Shown: positions 15,647 through 25,100 of the stretch, one piece after another
How the letters are laid out: the number at the start of each line of letters is the position of its first letter
Position numbering within the stretch: position 1 is the stretch's first letter
DNA from: Microscilla marina ATCC 23134
Lineage (GTDB): Bacteria; Bacteroidota; Bacteroidia; Cytophagales; Microscillaceae
Length of the DNA stretch: 64,000 nt
Direction: 5' to 3'
NCBI RefSeq assembly: GCF_000169175.1
Contig: NZ_AAWS01000034.1
Span: 1 to 64,000, forward strand
Position numbers and translations under genes: made by a program
The notes under the pieces: model-generated
Told to the model about the DNA's origin: nothing
What the model saw: only the letters and a program-made list of their open reading frames with translations
Database searches by the model: none

Positions 15647-16402
15647 ATGATCACTAAAAGAATTATCCCCTGCCTCGACGTAAAAGATGGGCTTACTGTC
15701 AAAGGTGTACAGTTTGAGAACCTGGTAGTAGCAGGCGATGCTATAGAATTGGGGCGAAGGTATGCCGAAGAAGGAGCTGACGAGCTTTGTTTTTTGGACA
15801 TTACCGCTACCAATGAAAAACGTAAAACCCTGGCGGCATTGGTCAAACGCATTGCTGCCAATATTAACATTCCTTTTACGGTGGGTGGGGGCATCAAGTC
15901 GGTAGACGATATTTCGGTATTGCTTGATTCGGGTGCCGATAAAATTACCATCAACTCGGCAGCTGTGCGCAACCCTGAGCTAGTGACCCAAGCCTCCAAA
16001 GAGTTTGGCGAACAATGCATTGTAATAGCTATAGATGCCCGCGAGGTAGCCGGCGAGTGGTATGTGCATACCCACGGAGGCAAACAAAAAACGGATATAA
16101 AATTGTTTGAATGGGCTAAAGAAGCCCAAGAACGCGGCGCAGGAGAAATTTTGTTTACTTCGATGAATAACGATGGTACCAAAAACGGTTTTACCCTTGA
16201 GGCTACCCGTCAATTGACTGAGGCTTTGACGATTCCGGTCATTGCTTCGGGGGGAGCAGGCGCCAAGTCGCATTTCAAGGATGTGTTTGAACAAGCCAAT
16301 GCTGATGCGGGGCTGGCTGCCAGTATTTTTCATTTTAATGAAATAGGCATCAAAGAACTGAAAGATTACCTAAAGGCTGAAAATATTCACGTGAGAGGGT
16401 AA
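15647..16402 (+). CDS. hisF: Imidazole glycerol phosphate synthase, cyclase subunit
   Basis: HisF, 251 residues, uses ammonia from HisH to convert PRFAR to IGP and AICAR. The TIM barrel is complete: catalytic Asp in [10 protein letters not shown] (~11), the second in [11 protein letters not shown] (~177), phosphate loops VGGGIKS (~82) and ASGGAGA (~203). The usual RDAGDP loop reads [10 protein letters not shown], a normal variant of the first loop. It probably shares a transcript with hisH and hisA, although a MITE separates it from hisA. A terminator follows 30 bases after the stop. Confidence 0.97.
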   Translation: MITKRIIPCLDVKDGLTVKGVQFENLVVAGDAIELGRRYAEEGADELCFLDITATNEKRKTLAALVKRIAANINIPFTVGGGIKSVDDISVLLDSGADKITINSAAVRNPELVTQASKEFGEQCIVIAIDAREVAGEWYVHTHGGKQKTDIKLFEWAKEAQERGAGEILFTSMNNDGTKNGFTLEATRQLTEALTIPVIASGGAGAKSHFKDVFEQANADAGLAASIFHFNEIGIKELKDYLKAENIHVRG

Positions 16403-16431
16403 TTTACTTATCATAATGTATTGTTACAATT

Positions 16432-16464
16432 AAAAAGCGATTGATGCCTGATCAGTCGCTTTTT
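16432..16464. terminator. Bidirectional terminator
   Basis: AAAAAGCGA (16432-16440) pairs with TCGCTTTTT (16456-16464), between the convergent hisF and arsC-like genes. Confidence 0.75.
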
Positions 16465-16478
16465 ACATCAATCGAGGC

Positions 16479-16832
16479 CTACTTCAGTTTTTCAGCCAAA
16501 GCCGCTACATTCTTTTTACTATTGCCAATAAATATATCATCGCCAATCAGGAACACTGGGCGTTTGAGAAAAGTATACCCGTCTAAAATGTATTGTTTAT
16601 AATCGTCTTCGCTCAAAGTTTGATCCTTGAGTCCCAGCTCCTTGTATTTGCGCGAAACCCGGCTAAACAACGCTTCATAGCTTCCGGCAAGCTGGTACAT
16701 TTCGTTTAATTGCGCCTCAGTAACTGGGTCAGCTTTGATATTTTGTTGCTCAAAACTATCGTCTACCCCCACCTCATTCATAATGCGTTTACAAGTATTG
16801 CAAGTAGATAAATAATATACTTTCCTTCTCAT
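16479..16832 (-). CDS. ArsC/Spx/MgsR-family thioredoxin-fold protein
   Basis: A 117-residue thioredoxin-fold protein. The N-terminal CNTCKR motif (Cys ~11 and ~14) is the CxxC redox switch seen in Spx/MgsR and glutaredoxin-type arsenate reductases, and the C-terminal FLKRPVFLIGDDIFIGNSKK carries the conserved RP-x-cis-Pro region. Annotated members are variously arsenate reductase-like or Spx-like. With no ars genes nearby, a redox-sensing or general reductase role is as likely as arsenate reduction. A fair promoter (TTG-N21-TATATTCG) lies just upstream. Confidence 0.88.
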   Translation of the reverse strand: MRRKVYYLSTCNTCKRIMNEVGVDDSFEQQNIKADPVTEAQLNEMYQLAGSYEALFSRVSRKYKELGLKDQTLSEDDYKQYILDGYTFLKRPVFLIGDDIFIGNSKKNVAALAEKLK

Positions 16833-16869
16833 GTTGATTCAATTTTTCAAGTGTATTAAAACAAAACCA

Positions 16870-16901
16870 CGAATATAAGCAACATTGGTTTAAATTGTCA
16901 A
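16870..16901 (-). promoter_or_regulatory. Probable promoter of the ArsC-like gene
   Basis: On the minus strand TTG (16901-16899), 21 bases, TATATTCG (16877-16870), one base off the TAnnTTTG consensus, about 38 bases before the start codon. Confidence 0.45.
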
Positions 16902-16943
16902 AAACCAACCATTTACTGAAAAGTACCCTTTGCATACAAAGCC

Positions 16944-16986
16944 AAAAATCCCATTGACTAGGCAAGCTTTTGCACAATCAATGGGA
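16944..16986 (-). terminator. Terminator of the OYE transcript
   Basis: TCCCATTGA/TCAATGGGA, a 9-bp stem followed on the minus strand by TTTTT. It lies 55 bases past the OYE stop codon. Confidence 0.75.
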
Positions 16987-17040
16987 CTTTCTGGGCATTA
17001 TTTCATTTGGTTTACAGCGCGCTTTGGGATAAAGTAGCCT

Positions 17041-18138
17041 CTATTCAGCCGTTACTGCATAACGCTCGTAGTCAGTATACCCTTCCTTGCCAGGTGTATA
17101 AAAAGTATCTTGGTTTGGCTTGGTAAGTTCCCAGCCATTGGCAAAACGCTCTACCAAATCGGGGTTGGCTATATACGGACGCCCATAGGCAATAGCCTGA
17201 GTACGTTGCGAAGCAATTTCTTGCTCACCACTTTCTCCATCATAACCAGCGTTAGACACCAAAAAACCTTTGTATAGTTTACCAAAGTGTCCAATCACAT
17301 CTTGTACAAAATAATCTTCTTTACCCAATTCCGTAAACGGACGACTCAAGTGTAAGTAGGCCAGGTTATAGTTGTTAAGACGCTTGATGATATACTCGAA
17401 AGTTTTGGCGGTTTGTTCATCCACTTTTTGCCCCATCATCTGGTGCAACATAGGGTTGAGTCGTACTCCAATGCGATCTTCTGGTACCACCTCTTTTACT
17501 GCGTCTAGTACCTCAAAGAAAAAGCGGGTCTTATTTTCATCATTACCTCCGTACTCATCAGTACGCAAGTTGCTGCAATTGTTAAAAAACTGGTGGATGA
17601 GGTACCCGTTAGATGAATGAATTTCTACGCCGTCAAAACCAGCTTTCATAGCATTGGCCGCCGCATTTTTAAAGTCTTGTACAATACCCTTGATCTCTTC
17701 TTTGGTAAGGGCGCGTGGAGTTTCGGTTTTGGTTTTTCCTTGAGGGGTAAATACTTCTTCATTGGGGTTGATAGCCGAAGGAGCCACGGGAGCTTTGCCT
17801 TCTGGCTGAAAGTGCGGGTGCGACATTCTGCCCACATGCCAAATCTGCATAAATATTTTACCGTCTTTTTCGTGTACAGCAGCAGTCACTTTTTTCCAGG
17901 CTTCTACTTGAGCTTCAGTATAAATACCCGGTACATTGATGTAGCCCGTGCCTTGCGGCGATATTACAGTACCTTCAGTAATAATCAAACCCGCTGAAGC
18001 CCTTTGTACATAGTACTCTGCATGAAGGTCGGTAGGTACTAGTTCCTCATTATTGGCGCGACTGCGGGTCAAAGGTGCCATAAATACTCGGTTGGCAAGG
18101 TTCAACGAACCCATTTGTACTGGTTTTAATAGTTCCAT
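17041..18138 (-). CDS. Old Yellow Enzyme family alkene/N-ethylmaleimide reductase
   Basis: A 365-residue FMN-dependent NAD(P)H:flavin oxidoreductase of the NemA/OYE type, reducing activated C=C bonds and nitro compounds. The N-terminal FMN site (NRVFMAPLTRSRA, ~17-29), the catalytic His/Asn pair in EIHSSNGYLIHQFF (~178-181), the following NLRTDEYGG and the C-terminal FMN-phosphate segment YGRPYIANPDLVERF (~318-332) are all present. The marR gene lies immediately upstream on the same strand, and both genes are preceded by the same 16-base palindrome. This points to induction by an electrophile that releases MarR. Confidence 0.95.
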   Translation of the reverse strand: MELLKPVQMGSLNLANRVFMAPLTRSRANNEELVPTDLHAEYYVQRASAGLIITEGTVISPQGTGYINVPGIYTEAQVEAWKKVTAAVHEKDGKIFMQIWHVGRMSHPHFQPEGKAPVAPSAINPNEEVFTPQGKTKTETPRALTKEEIKGIVQDFKNAAANAMKAGFDGVEIHSSNGYLIHQFFNNCSNLRTDEYGGNDENKTRFFFEVLDAVKEVVPEDRIGVRLNPMLHQMMGQKVDEQTAKTFEYIIKRLNNYNLAYLHLSRPFTELGKEDYFVQDVIGHFGKLYKGFLVSNAGYDGESGEQEIASQRTQAIAYGRPYIANPDLVERFANGWELTKPNQDTFYTPGKEGYTDYERYAVTAE

Positions 18139-18170
18139 TTAAATGTTAGTTGTTTTATGGTTTAAAATAA

Positions 18171-18200
18171 GTTGATATATCAACAGTTATGTTTATAACT
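18171..18200 (-). promoter_or_regulatory. MarR operator region of the OYE gene
   Basis: Two adjoining palindromes, GTTGATATATCAAC (18171-18184, perfect) and AGTTATGTTTATAACT (18185-18200), lie 33-62 bases before the OYE start. The second is repeated base for base before marR at 18650-18665. Confidence 0.65.
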
Positions 18201-18215
18201 ATTTGCGTAAAAAAA

Positions 18216-18641
18216 TTACCCGTTTAGCATTTTTATCAGCAAGTGTTTAAGTTGTGTGATTTCCTCATCGTTGAGCCCTGTACACATTTCTCGGTGGGCT
18301 TGTTGCGAAAGGGCACAGCTCAAACTTTCAGCTTCTTTTCCTTTGCGGGTCAGGTAAATCCGGTAATTCCTTTTGTCCTTGTCATCCTGAATCCTCACAA
18401 TGTAGTTCGTTTGCTCCAATTGCTCACAATAATTAGAAATATTGGGCTTTGCTACACAAGCCCGTTTGCTTATTTCTTGCTGGGTAAGCCCGTCCTCTTC
18501 CCATAGCCTGCTTAACACGATCCAACCCGCCTGACCAAAGTCCAGTTGATGTTCTTTCATCAACCGGGCGAAGTGAGCCCTGGTTCTCTTGGCGTTTTGC
18601 GTAAGCAAATAGGCTATTGATTCATTGACTTTAAACGGCAT
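18216..18641 (-). CDS. MarR-family transcriptional regulator
   Basis: A 141-residue winged-helix repressor. The helix-turn-helix (TQQEISKRACVAKPNISNYCEQLEQ, ~53-77) and the basic wing (IQDDKDKRNYRIYLTRKG, ~83-100) match MarR. The Cys in the recognition region (ACVAK) could serve as a redox switch, which is inference. It precedes the OYE gene by 77 bases on the same strand, and an identical 16-base palindrome lies before each gene, suggesting autoregulation plus control of the reductase. Confidence 0.93.
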   Translation of the reverse strand: MPFKVNESIAYLLTQNAKRTRAHFARLMKEHQLDFGQAGWIVLSRLWEEDGLTQQEISKRACVAKPNISNYCEQLEQTNYIVRIQDDKDKRNYRIYLTRKGKEAESLSCALSQQAHREMCTGLNDEEITQLKHLLIKMLNG

Positions 18642-18649
18642 AATAAATT

Positions 18650-18665
18650 AGTTATGTTTATAACT
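18650..18665 (-). promoter_or_regulatory. MarR operator, autoregulatory site
   Basis: AGTTATGTTTATAACT, identical to the site at 18185-18200, 9 bases upstream of the marR start codon. The arms AGTTAT/ATAACT are perfect. Confidence 0.65.
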
Positions 18666-19102
18666 GTACTTGAGTTGTTTTTGTTCAGTAAGTGCAGTTT
18701 TTTTTCAAACAACTTTCTCAAAAAACACCTAAGTCGTTGATAATTAAAAGATTATTCTTGTGAGTTATTTTAAAATGTGTTTTTTAAAAATAAAAAACCG
18801 TTGAGTATACAACAGACCTTCGGGTATTTTGTCCCCTTTTTAAAAACCTATATACCCCACAGTTTAGATATGTGTCCATAAACAGAGTAACTTCAAGCTT
18901 ACATTTATTTAGTTTTATATTTACAAAGGTAATCAATAATCGGGGTTTTTAGGAGTAAAGATCAACCTTAGTGACGTATTCAAACAGGGCAGGATTTTTA
19001 AAGAGGTACAATGGTCAGAGGCATCTTTTGATGGAGTAGGTTATTTTTGTAGTTTTACTTAGAATTCCTGATAAGGTGCTATTACTGTGATGATAAAAGA
19101 GA
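18666..19102. other. Intergenic region upstream of ABC permeases
   Basis: 437 bases with no gene. Near its right end TTTTTGTAGTTTTACTTA (19044-19061) is identical to 43125-43142. The first copy extends to TATTTTTG, a perfect -7 box, and the motif ends 42 bases before the permease ATG, so it is likely the promoter. The remainder shows nothing I can assign. Confidence 0.45.
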
Positions 19103-19966
19103 ATGAAAAATAGTAAGATTGCATATTTATGGAGCAAAGGAGGTGTAGTCTTATTTATTATGACCACCGTGTTGCCTATGGTGCTGGCGTTGGGGTATGC
19201 TTTATGTTACAGCGCAGGTTGGGTAGGTATCCTTTCTGAAGGGTTTACCCTTAGGTTTTGGCAAAAAATGTTGCCCAACGTCGAAATGTGGCAATCTTTA
19301 GGGTACACCCTTTATGTTACCCTCGCTTCGTTGTTACCTGCCACTGTTGTAGCCTTATTGCTTGCCACCTATTTTAGGCGGGCAATTGTAGGCGGCAAGC
19401 TCCATTACCTCATCTATTTCCCTTTGGCTATTCCAGCAATCGTAGCCGCCTTTTTTGTCATGCAGTTGTTTGCCAAAACCGGGCTGTTGTCGCGGATAGT
19501 TTATCAAACCGGGTTGATCGACCAGTTGGTGCAGTTTCCTGACCTGATCAATGATCAATATAGTGTAGGTATTTTGTGCGCGCACTGGTTACTTGCCACT
19601 CCTTTTTTAACCGTCATGTTTTTGGGTATGTACGATGGTGAGCGATTAGATGATTTGCAACAGGTAGCTACTACACTGGGAGCTACGCGTACCCAGGCGT
19701 ATCTTCAAGTAATTATTCCGGCATTGTTGCGCAAAGGCTACCCCACAGTGGTGCTTTACGGCATTTTTATTTTTGGTGCTTACGAAGTCCCTTTGCTATT
19801 AGGGCGGCAGTCTCCCGAAATGATTTCAGTGCTTGCCACCCGTAAAATAAAAGACCAGTATGATTTATTGCAATTGCCCGAAGGTTACGTATTGGCAGTT
19901 ATTTATTCTTTATTGATGATGATGAGTGTATTATGGCTACTTCGCAAACAAAAGAAACGGCTTTGA
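19103..19966 (+). CDS. ABC transporter permease, first of a pair
   Basis: A 287-residue membrane protein with about six helices. The ABC permease EAA-type loop is visible at ~190-210 (QVATTLGATRTQAYLQVIIPALL), which docks onto the ATPase. The family resemblance is to the PotB/ThiP/sulfate type (binding-protein-dependent transport, inner membrane component). Its last 34 bases overlap the start of the second permease, indicating translational coupling and a heterodimer. No ATPase or binding protein gene is next to it, so the substrate cannot be inferred. Confidence 0.88.
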   Translation: MKNSKIAYLWSKGGVVLFIMTTVLPMVLALGYALCYSAGWVGILSEGFTLRFWQKMLPNVEMWQSLGYTLYVTLASLLPATVVALLLATYFRRAIVGGKLHYLIYFPLAIPAIVAAFFVMQLFAKTGLLSRIVYQTGLIDQLVQFPDLINDQYSVGILCAHWLLATPFLTVMFLGMYDGERLDDLQQVATTLGATRTQAYLQVIIPALLRKGYPTVVLYGIFIFGAYEVPLLLGRQSPEMISVLATRKIKDQYDLLQLPEGYVLAVIYSLLMMMSVLWLLRKQKKRL

Positions 19967-20760
19967 GTCAATCAGCAAACCGGTGGCGCATCATTCGGAT
20001 ACTTTTGGCGATTTGTTTGGTAGGGGTGGTATTGTTGCCTTTTTTATTACTATTGGGTTTATCATTGAGCCGTCAGTGGATTTACCCCCACCTTTTGCCT
20101 CAACAAGTAGGGTTAATGAATTGGACACAGCTTTTGGGGTATCAGCAAAACTTGTTATGGAGCCTGGGGTTATCGTTGGCGCTTTCGCTAAGTGTTGCTT
20201 TTATTGCTACCTGGGCAGGTTTTTTTACTGGTCGTATGCTTGCCTATCATCCTCGCGGCAGGCAATTGCTCAAACTGGCTTATTTGCCCTATGTCATTTC
20301 TCCTGTGATTTATGCCGCTTGCCTCAAAGTATACTTTATTTGGTTTGGTCTCGATGCCCGGTTTTGGGGAGTATTGTTAGCGCAACTCATGATTGCTTAT
20401 CCGTTCAGCGTTATTTTGTTTAGTGAGTACTGGAGCCACCGTACCCAGGCACTAGAGCAGTTAGTGGCTACTCTGGGTGGTTCGCCTCGTCAAACTGTAT
20501 GGAAAGTATTGGTACCGATTTCCCGAAATATATTGTTGGTGAGTTTTTTTCAAACTTTTCTTATATCCTGGTTTGAGTATGGGCTTACTCAACTGATAGG
20601 CTTGGGCAAAGTACCTACACTTACTGTCATGGTATTTGGCTATTTAAAAGAGGCTAATATCTATTTTGCTGCCTTGGCTTCGTGTTTGTTAGTCATGCCA
20701 CCCTTGCTATTGTTGTGGATCAACAAAAAATACGTGTTAAGCGGGAGAGGAAGCCATTAA
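19933..20760 (+). CDS. ABC transporter permease, second of a pair
   Basis: 275 residues, about six helices, with an EAA loop at ~185-205 (LVATLGGSPRQTVWKVLVPIS). The gene starts within the first permease gene in another frame. The pair would form the membrane channel of an importer. A strong terminator begins 5 bases after the stop, so the operon consists of these two genes only, and the ATPase and binding protein must come from elsewhere. Confidence 0.88.
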   Translation: MATSQTKETALSQSANRWRIIRILLAICLVGVVLLPFLLLLGLSLSRQWIYPHLLPQQVGLMNWTQLLGYQQNLLWSLGLSLALSLSVAFIATWAGFFTGRMLAYHPRGRQLLKLAYLPYVISPVIYAACLKVYFIWFGLDARFWGVLLAQLMIAYPFSVILFSEYWSHRTQALEQLVATLGGSPRQTVWKVLVPISRNILLVSFFQTFLISWFEYGLTQLIGLGKVPTLTVMVFGYLKEANIYFAALASCLLVMPPLLLLWINKKYVLSGRGSH

Positions 20761-20764
20761 AAAA

Positions 20765-20796
20765 CCACCCCCTAAGCAAACATACAAGGGGGGTGG
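20765..20796 (+). terminator. Terminator of the permease operon
   Basis: CCACCCCC (20765-20772) pairs with GGGGGTGG within 20788-20796 around a 15-base loop, a GC-rich stem that stands out in this AT-rich DNA. Confidence 0.7.
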
Positions 20797-20844
20797 CAAG
20801 AAAAGCATTAAAAATATTTTTTTGGGATTGACATAAACAAGCTC

Positions 20845-21432
20845 TTATTGAAACTCAACATCAAAAGTCAAGATGCCATAATCCTTCATTGCTAACTGCT
20901 TGTTAATGGCTTTTTTGTCAAACTTAGAAGAGTACAAATCTCCTCCTAACCAATCTTTCATTTCTTTGTGCTCTGGGTGTTTAGGGTTTTTCATGATCAT
21001 CATCAGATCCATATAACCCCAAGGACCGCCACAATCTTCGGGTGGGCAGGCATTTTTACCGCTGACACACACCGGATACGTTCCTCCTTCTGTGGGGGGG
21101 TGTACCTCTTCCAGCACCACATTGTGTTGCCAGCTATCGCCAAAATCATAGGTGTAAATGAGCTTGTCATTCTCCTTTTTTAGTAGTTGACCGAGCTTCA
21201 CATCCCGATAATCTTCGCTTTCCATTTCTCCCCAGGGAGTAGGTGCTGCGTAAAAATTGCGTTTGTGTTCAAACTGGTGTAAGTGGCTGTTTTTCCACCC
21301 CATCGCAGTTTGAATGACCTTGTGTAGGTCGGGTAACAAAATATCTTGAGGTACTTGAATTTTCCTCCATATTACTGGGGTTACATCCATCAATGTAACC
21401 TTCAATTGGTATATTTTATTATTTGTGCTCAT
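20845..21432 (-). CDS. Plasmid pRiA4b ORF-3 family protein
   Basis: A 195-residue protein of the pRiA4b ORF3-like family, also found as the TnpR passenger of IS1096-type elements and often as a stand-alone gene. Hallmarks are YQLKVTLMDVTPVIWRKIQVP at the start, LPDLHKVIQTAMGWKNSHLHQF (~32-53), YDFGDSWQHNVVLEE (~95-110) and the Cys cluster CVSGKNACPPEDCGGPWGY (~121-140). Molecular role is unknown. No transposase or inverted-repeat ends are seen, so there is no sign that it is mobile here. It is monocistronic. Confidence 0.92.
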   Translation of the reverse strand: MSTNNKIYQLKVTLMDVTPVIWRKIQVPQDILLPDLHKVIQTAMGWKNSHLHQFEHKRNFYAAPTPWGEMESEDYRDVKLGQLLKKENDKLIYTYDFGDSWQHNVVLEEVHPPTEGGTYPVCVSGKNACPPEDCGGPWGYMDLMMIMKNPKHPEHKEMKDWLGGDLYSSKFDKKAINKQLAMKDYGILTFDVEFQ

Positions 21433-21818
21433 ATCAATCTTGGTTTAAGATGATAAAGATTTAGTAAATAAAATCACACGTTGTTTATTGCCAAAAAAAA
21501 CGTAAAAATGAAGAGAAGGTTGTACTTAATTAGAATTAAATTTTAGCCTCGTTATTGGGCAAATTTTAGGCGGTGTTTTTTGAAAAAAAAATCGAAGGAA
21601 TAAGCTTGACGTTGTGTATTTGGGCAAGCAACTTATACGGCTACTTGATATTTTTTCTTGGTGAATAATTACTTTTTATAAAAATAAGCATATAACAGGC
21701 CTACAAAAACTATAATAAAAATTACTTGGCTTGGCATAACCAAACATTTATGCCTAACTTGCGTAACTAAAATCTAAGTCAATTCACCTTCTCACTCACT
21801 TATAGTAAGAAGTAATTG
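21433..21818. other. Intergenic region upstream of the riboswitch
   Basis: 386 AT-rich bases between divergent genes. It must contain the metH promoter, but I do not find a clean TTG-N19-TAnnTTTG match. Nothing else is apparent. Confidence 0.4.
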
Positions 21819-21927
21819 ATTTATAAAGAAGTGCAGAGAGATTGGGCTCGCAGAAGCACTGGCAACCTACTTACCAAAAGAAAGGTGCTAAATCCTACCT
21901 GACTCGGTACGATCGGGAAATATAAAT
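21819..21927 (+). promoter_or_regulatory. SAM-I (S-box) riboswitch upstream of metH
   Basis: The aptamer core is recognisable: GCAGAGAGATT, GAAGCACTGGCAACCT, AAGGTGCTAAATCC and a closing P4-like GACTCGGTACGATCGGG. Outer helix P1 is ATTTATA (21819-21825) with TATAAAT (21921-21927). It lies 188 bases before metH. An AAGCC/GGCTT hairpin at ~22028-22050 may be part of the expression platform, but it lacks a U run, so control may be at another level. Binding SAM should lower MetH synthesis. Confidence 0.92.
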
Positions 21928-22115
21928 TGAATTACAGAAAAATCTAAAAATTCATTTTGAAGTGACCAAAGTATATACCCATACCTCAATATATGGTTAT
22001 GTGACAACACACATACACATGAAGAGGTAAGCCTATGTTTATTGGCTTATAATATAAACAGCTGAAGGACGACTTTTTATATCATAACGAATTAGAACAA
22101 AAGGATAGAAAACAG

Positions 22116-25100
22116 ATGATGATTGAGCAATTGTTAAAGAAGCGAATTTTTGTACTTGATGGGGCAATGGGTACAATGATCCAAAGATATAAATTTACTG
22201 AGGAGGACTACCGTGGCGAGCGATTTAAAGACTACGAACATCCTTTGCAGGGTAATAACGACTTATTGTCTATTACTCAGCCCGAAGCCATTAAAACAAT
22301 TCATGGTAAATTTTTAGAGGCTGGAGCCGACATTCTGGAAACCAACACTTTTAGTGCTACTACCATTGCTATGGCAGATTACCACATGGAAGATTTGGTA
22401 TATGAGCTCAATTATGAATCGGCAAAAATAGCTAAAGAAGTAGCCACTGAATTTACCAATAAAAACCCTAATAAACCTCGCTTTGTAGCGGGCTCTATAG
22501 GACCTACCAACCGCTCTGCCTCATTGTCGCCTGACGTAAACGATCCTGGCTTACGTAACATTACCTTTGACCAGTTGGTGGTAGCGTATTATGAACAAGC
22601 CAAAGCATTGGTAGAGGGTGGAGTAGATATTTTACTGGTAGAAACCATCTTTGATACGCTCAATGCCAAAGCTGCCCTGTTTGCTATAGATAAATACTAC
22701 GAAGACACCAACAAACGCCTTCCCATTATGGTGTCGGGTACCATCACCGATGCAGCTGGTCGTACCCTTTCGGGGCAAACCATCGAAGCATTTTTATATT
22801 CGGTATCTCACATGCCCATTCTAACCGTAGGGGTTAACTGTGCCTTGGGAGCCGACCTGATGCGTCCTTATATTCAATCATTGGCAAAAAATGCCCCTTT
22901 TTTAGTATCAGCTCACCCCAACGCAGGTTTGCCCAATGAGTTTGGCGAATACGATCAAACTCCTGAAGAAATGGGAGCCATCATCAAAGAATTTTTAGAA
23001 AGTGGTTTTCTTAATGTAGTAGGAGGTTGTTGTGGTACTACGCCAGAGCACATTGCCGAAATTACAAAAATAGCTGCGGAATACTCGCCTAGAGTAATAC
23101 CAGAGCAAGAGCGGTTGGCTACTTATAGCGGAATGGAGCCTTTGAAAGTAACCAAAGCCATCAACTTTGTAAACATTGGGGAGCGTACCAATGTGGCAGG
23201 GTCGGCTAAGTTTCGCAAACTGATTAAAAACGAACAATATGAAGATGCCCTCGCCATTGCCTTGCATCAGGTAGAAGGTGGTGCTCAGGTGATAGATGTA
23301 AATATGGACGAAGGAATGATTGACTCAGAAGAGGTCATGACTATCTTCTTGAACCTGATTGCTTCTGAGCCGGATATTGCCCGTTTGCCTATTATGATCG
23401 ATTCCTCTAAGTGGACCGTGATAGAGGCTGGATTGAAAGTGGTACAGGGTAAATCTATTGTAAACTCTATTTCGCTTAAAGAAGGCGAAGAAAACTTTAA
23501 AAACCAGGCAAACCTGGTGCGTCGTTATGGAGCCGCAGTGGTAGTGATGGCTTTTGATGAAGTGGGGCAGGCAGACTCGTACGAACGTCGCATCGAAATT
23601 TGTGAACGTGCTTACCGTATTTTGGTAGATGAGGTAAAATTTCCACCTGAAGACATTATTTTTGACCCCAACATTCTGACCGTTGCCACGGGAATGGAAG
23701 AGCACAACAACTACGCAGTAGATTTTATCAATGCTACCCGTTGGATCAAAGAAAACTTGCCGTATGCCAAGGTGAGCGGAGGGGTAAGTAACATCTCGTT
23801 TTCGTTTAGAGGCAACAATGTCATTCGTGAAGCCATGCACTCAGCATTTTTGTACCATGCCATCAAAGCTGGTTTGGACATGGGGATTGTAAACGCCGGA
23901 ATGATTGAAGTATACGAAGACATTCCTAAAGATATGCTTACGTTGATAGAGGATGTATTGCTTAACCGCAATGCTGATGCTACAGACAAACTCATTACTT
24001 TTGCTGAGCAGGTAAAAGGCAAGGGAAAGGTGCAGGTAAAAGACACCAAATGGAGAGAAAATCCAGTAGAAGAACGCTTAAAACATGCTTTGCTTAAAGG
24101 CATTACTGAATTTATAGATGAAGACACCGAAGAAGCACGTTTGAAATACGACCGACCACTACACGTGATAGAAGGACCTTTGATGGATGGTATGAGTGTA
24201 GTAGGAGATTTGTTTGGTCAAGGAAAAATGTTTTTGCCTCAAGTAGTAAAAAGTGCCAGGGTGATGAAAAAATCGGTAGCGCACTTGATGCCCTTTATGG
24301 AAAAGGAAAAAGAAGAGGCCGTGGCACGGGGTGAGTTGAATACCAAGGGGGTAGGTAAAATATTGATGGCGACCGTAAAAGGTGATGTACACGACATAGG
24401 AAAAAACATTGTAGGAGTAGTGCTGGGGTGCAACAACTATGAAGTGATTGACCTGGGAGTAATGGTGCCCGCCCAGAAGATACTTGACACAGCCATTAAG
24501 GAAAAAGTAGATGTGATAGGCCTGAGTGGTTTAATTACGCCTAGCCTTGATGAAATGGTAAATGTGGCCAATGAAATGGAGCGTTTGGGCTTAGACATTC
24601 CTTTGTTGATTGGTGGTGCTACTACCTCAAGAATACACACTGCAGTAAAGATTGAACCTAAGTATAAAGGATCTGTGATTCATGTATTAGACGCGTCGCG
24701 CAGTGTACCAGTAGTAAGTAACTTATTAAGCGACAATAACCGCGAAAAGTTTGCGCAGGATATCAAAGACGAATACGCCCGCATGCGCGAAGGACATGCC
24801 AATCGTAAGCAAAACAAGAAATTTTTGACTGCAGGTGCAGCCCGGAAAAACAAATTTGCCATTAACTGGGACGAAACCAACGTAGTACGCCCGCAGTTTT
24901 TGGGAACCAAGGTGTTCGAAGACTACCCACTGGAAGAAATTGTTGACTATATTGACTGGACGCCTTTCTTTCAGACCTGGGAGCTACACGGCAAATACCC
25001 TAAGATTTTGACCGATGAAGTAGTAGGGGAGGAGGCCACCCGCTTGTTTGCTGATGCTAAGGAAATGCTTCAAAAAATTGTGACCGAAAAATGGCTTACG

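Noticed and set aside
16479-16832. Naming this gene arsC
   Set aside because: The CNTC redox motif is equally typical of Spx/MgsR-type proteins and there are no other arsenic genes nearby.
20845-21432. pRiA4b-ORF3 gene as part of an insertion sequence
   Set aside because: No transposase, terminal inverted repeats or target duplication around it; the family is often a stand-alone gene.
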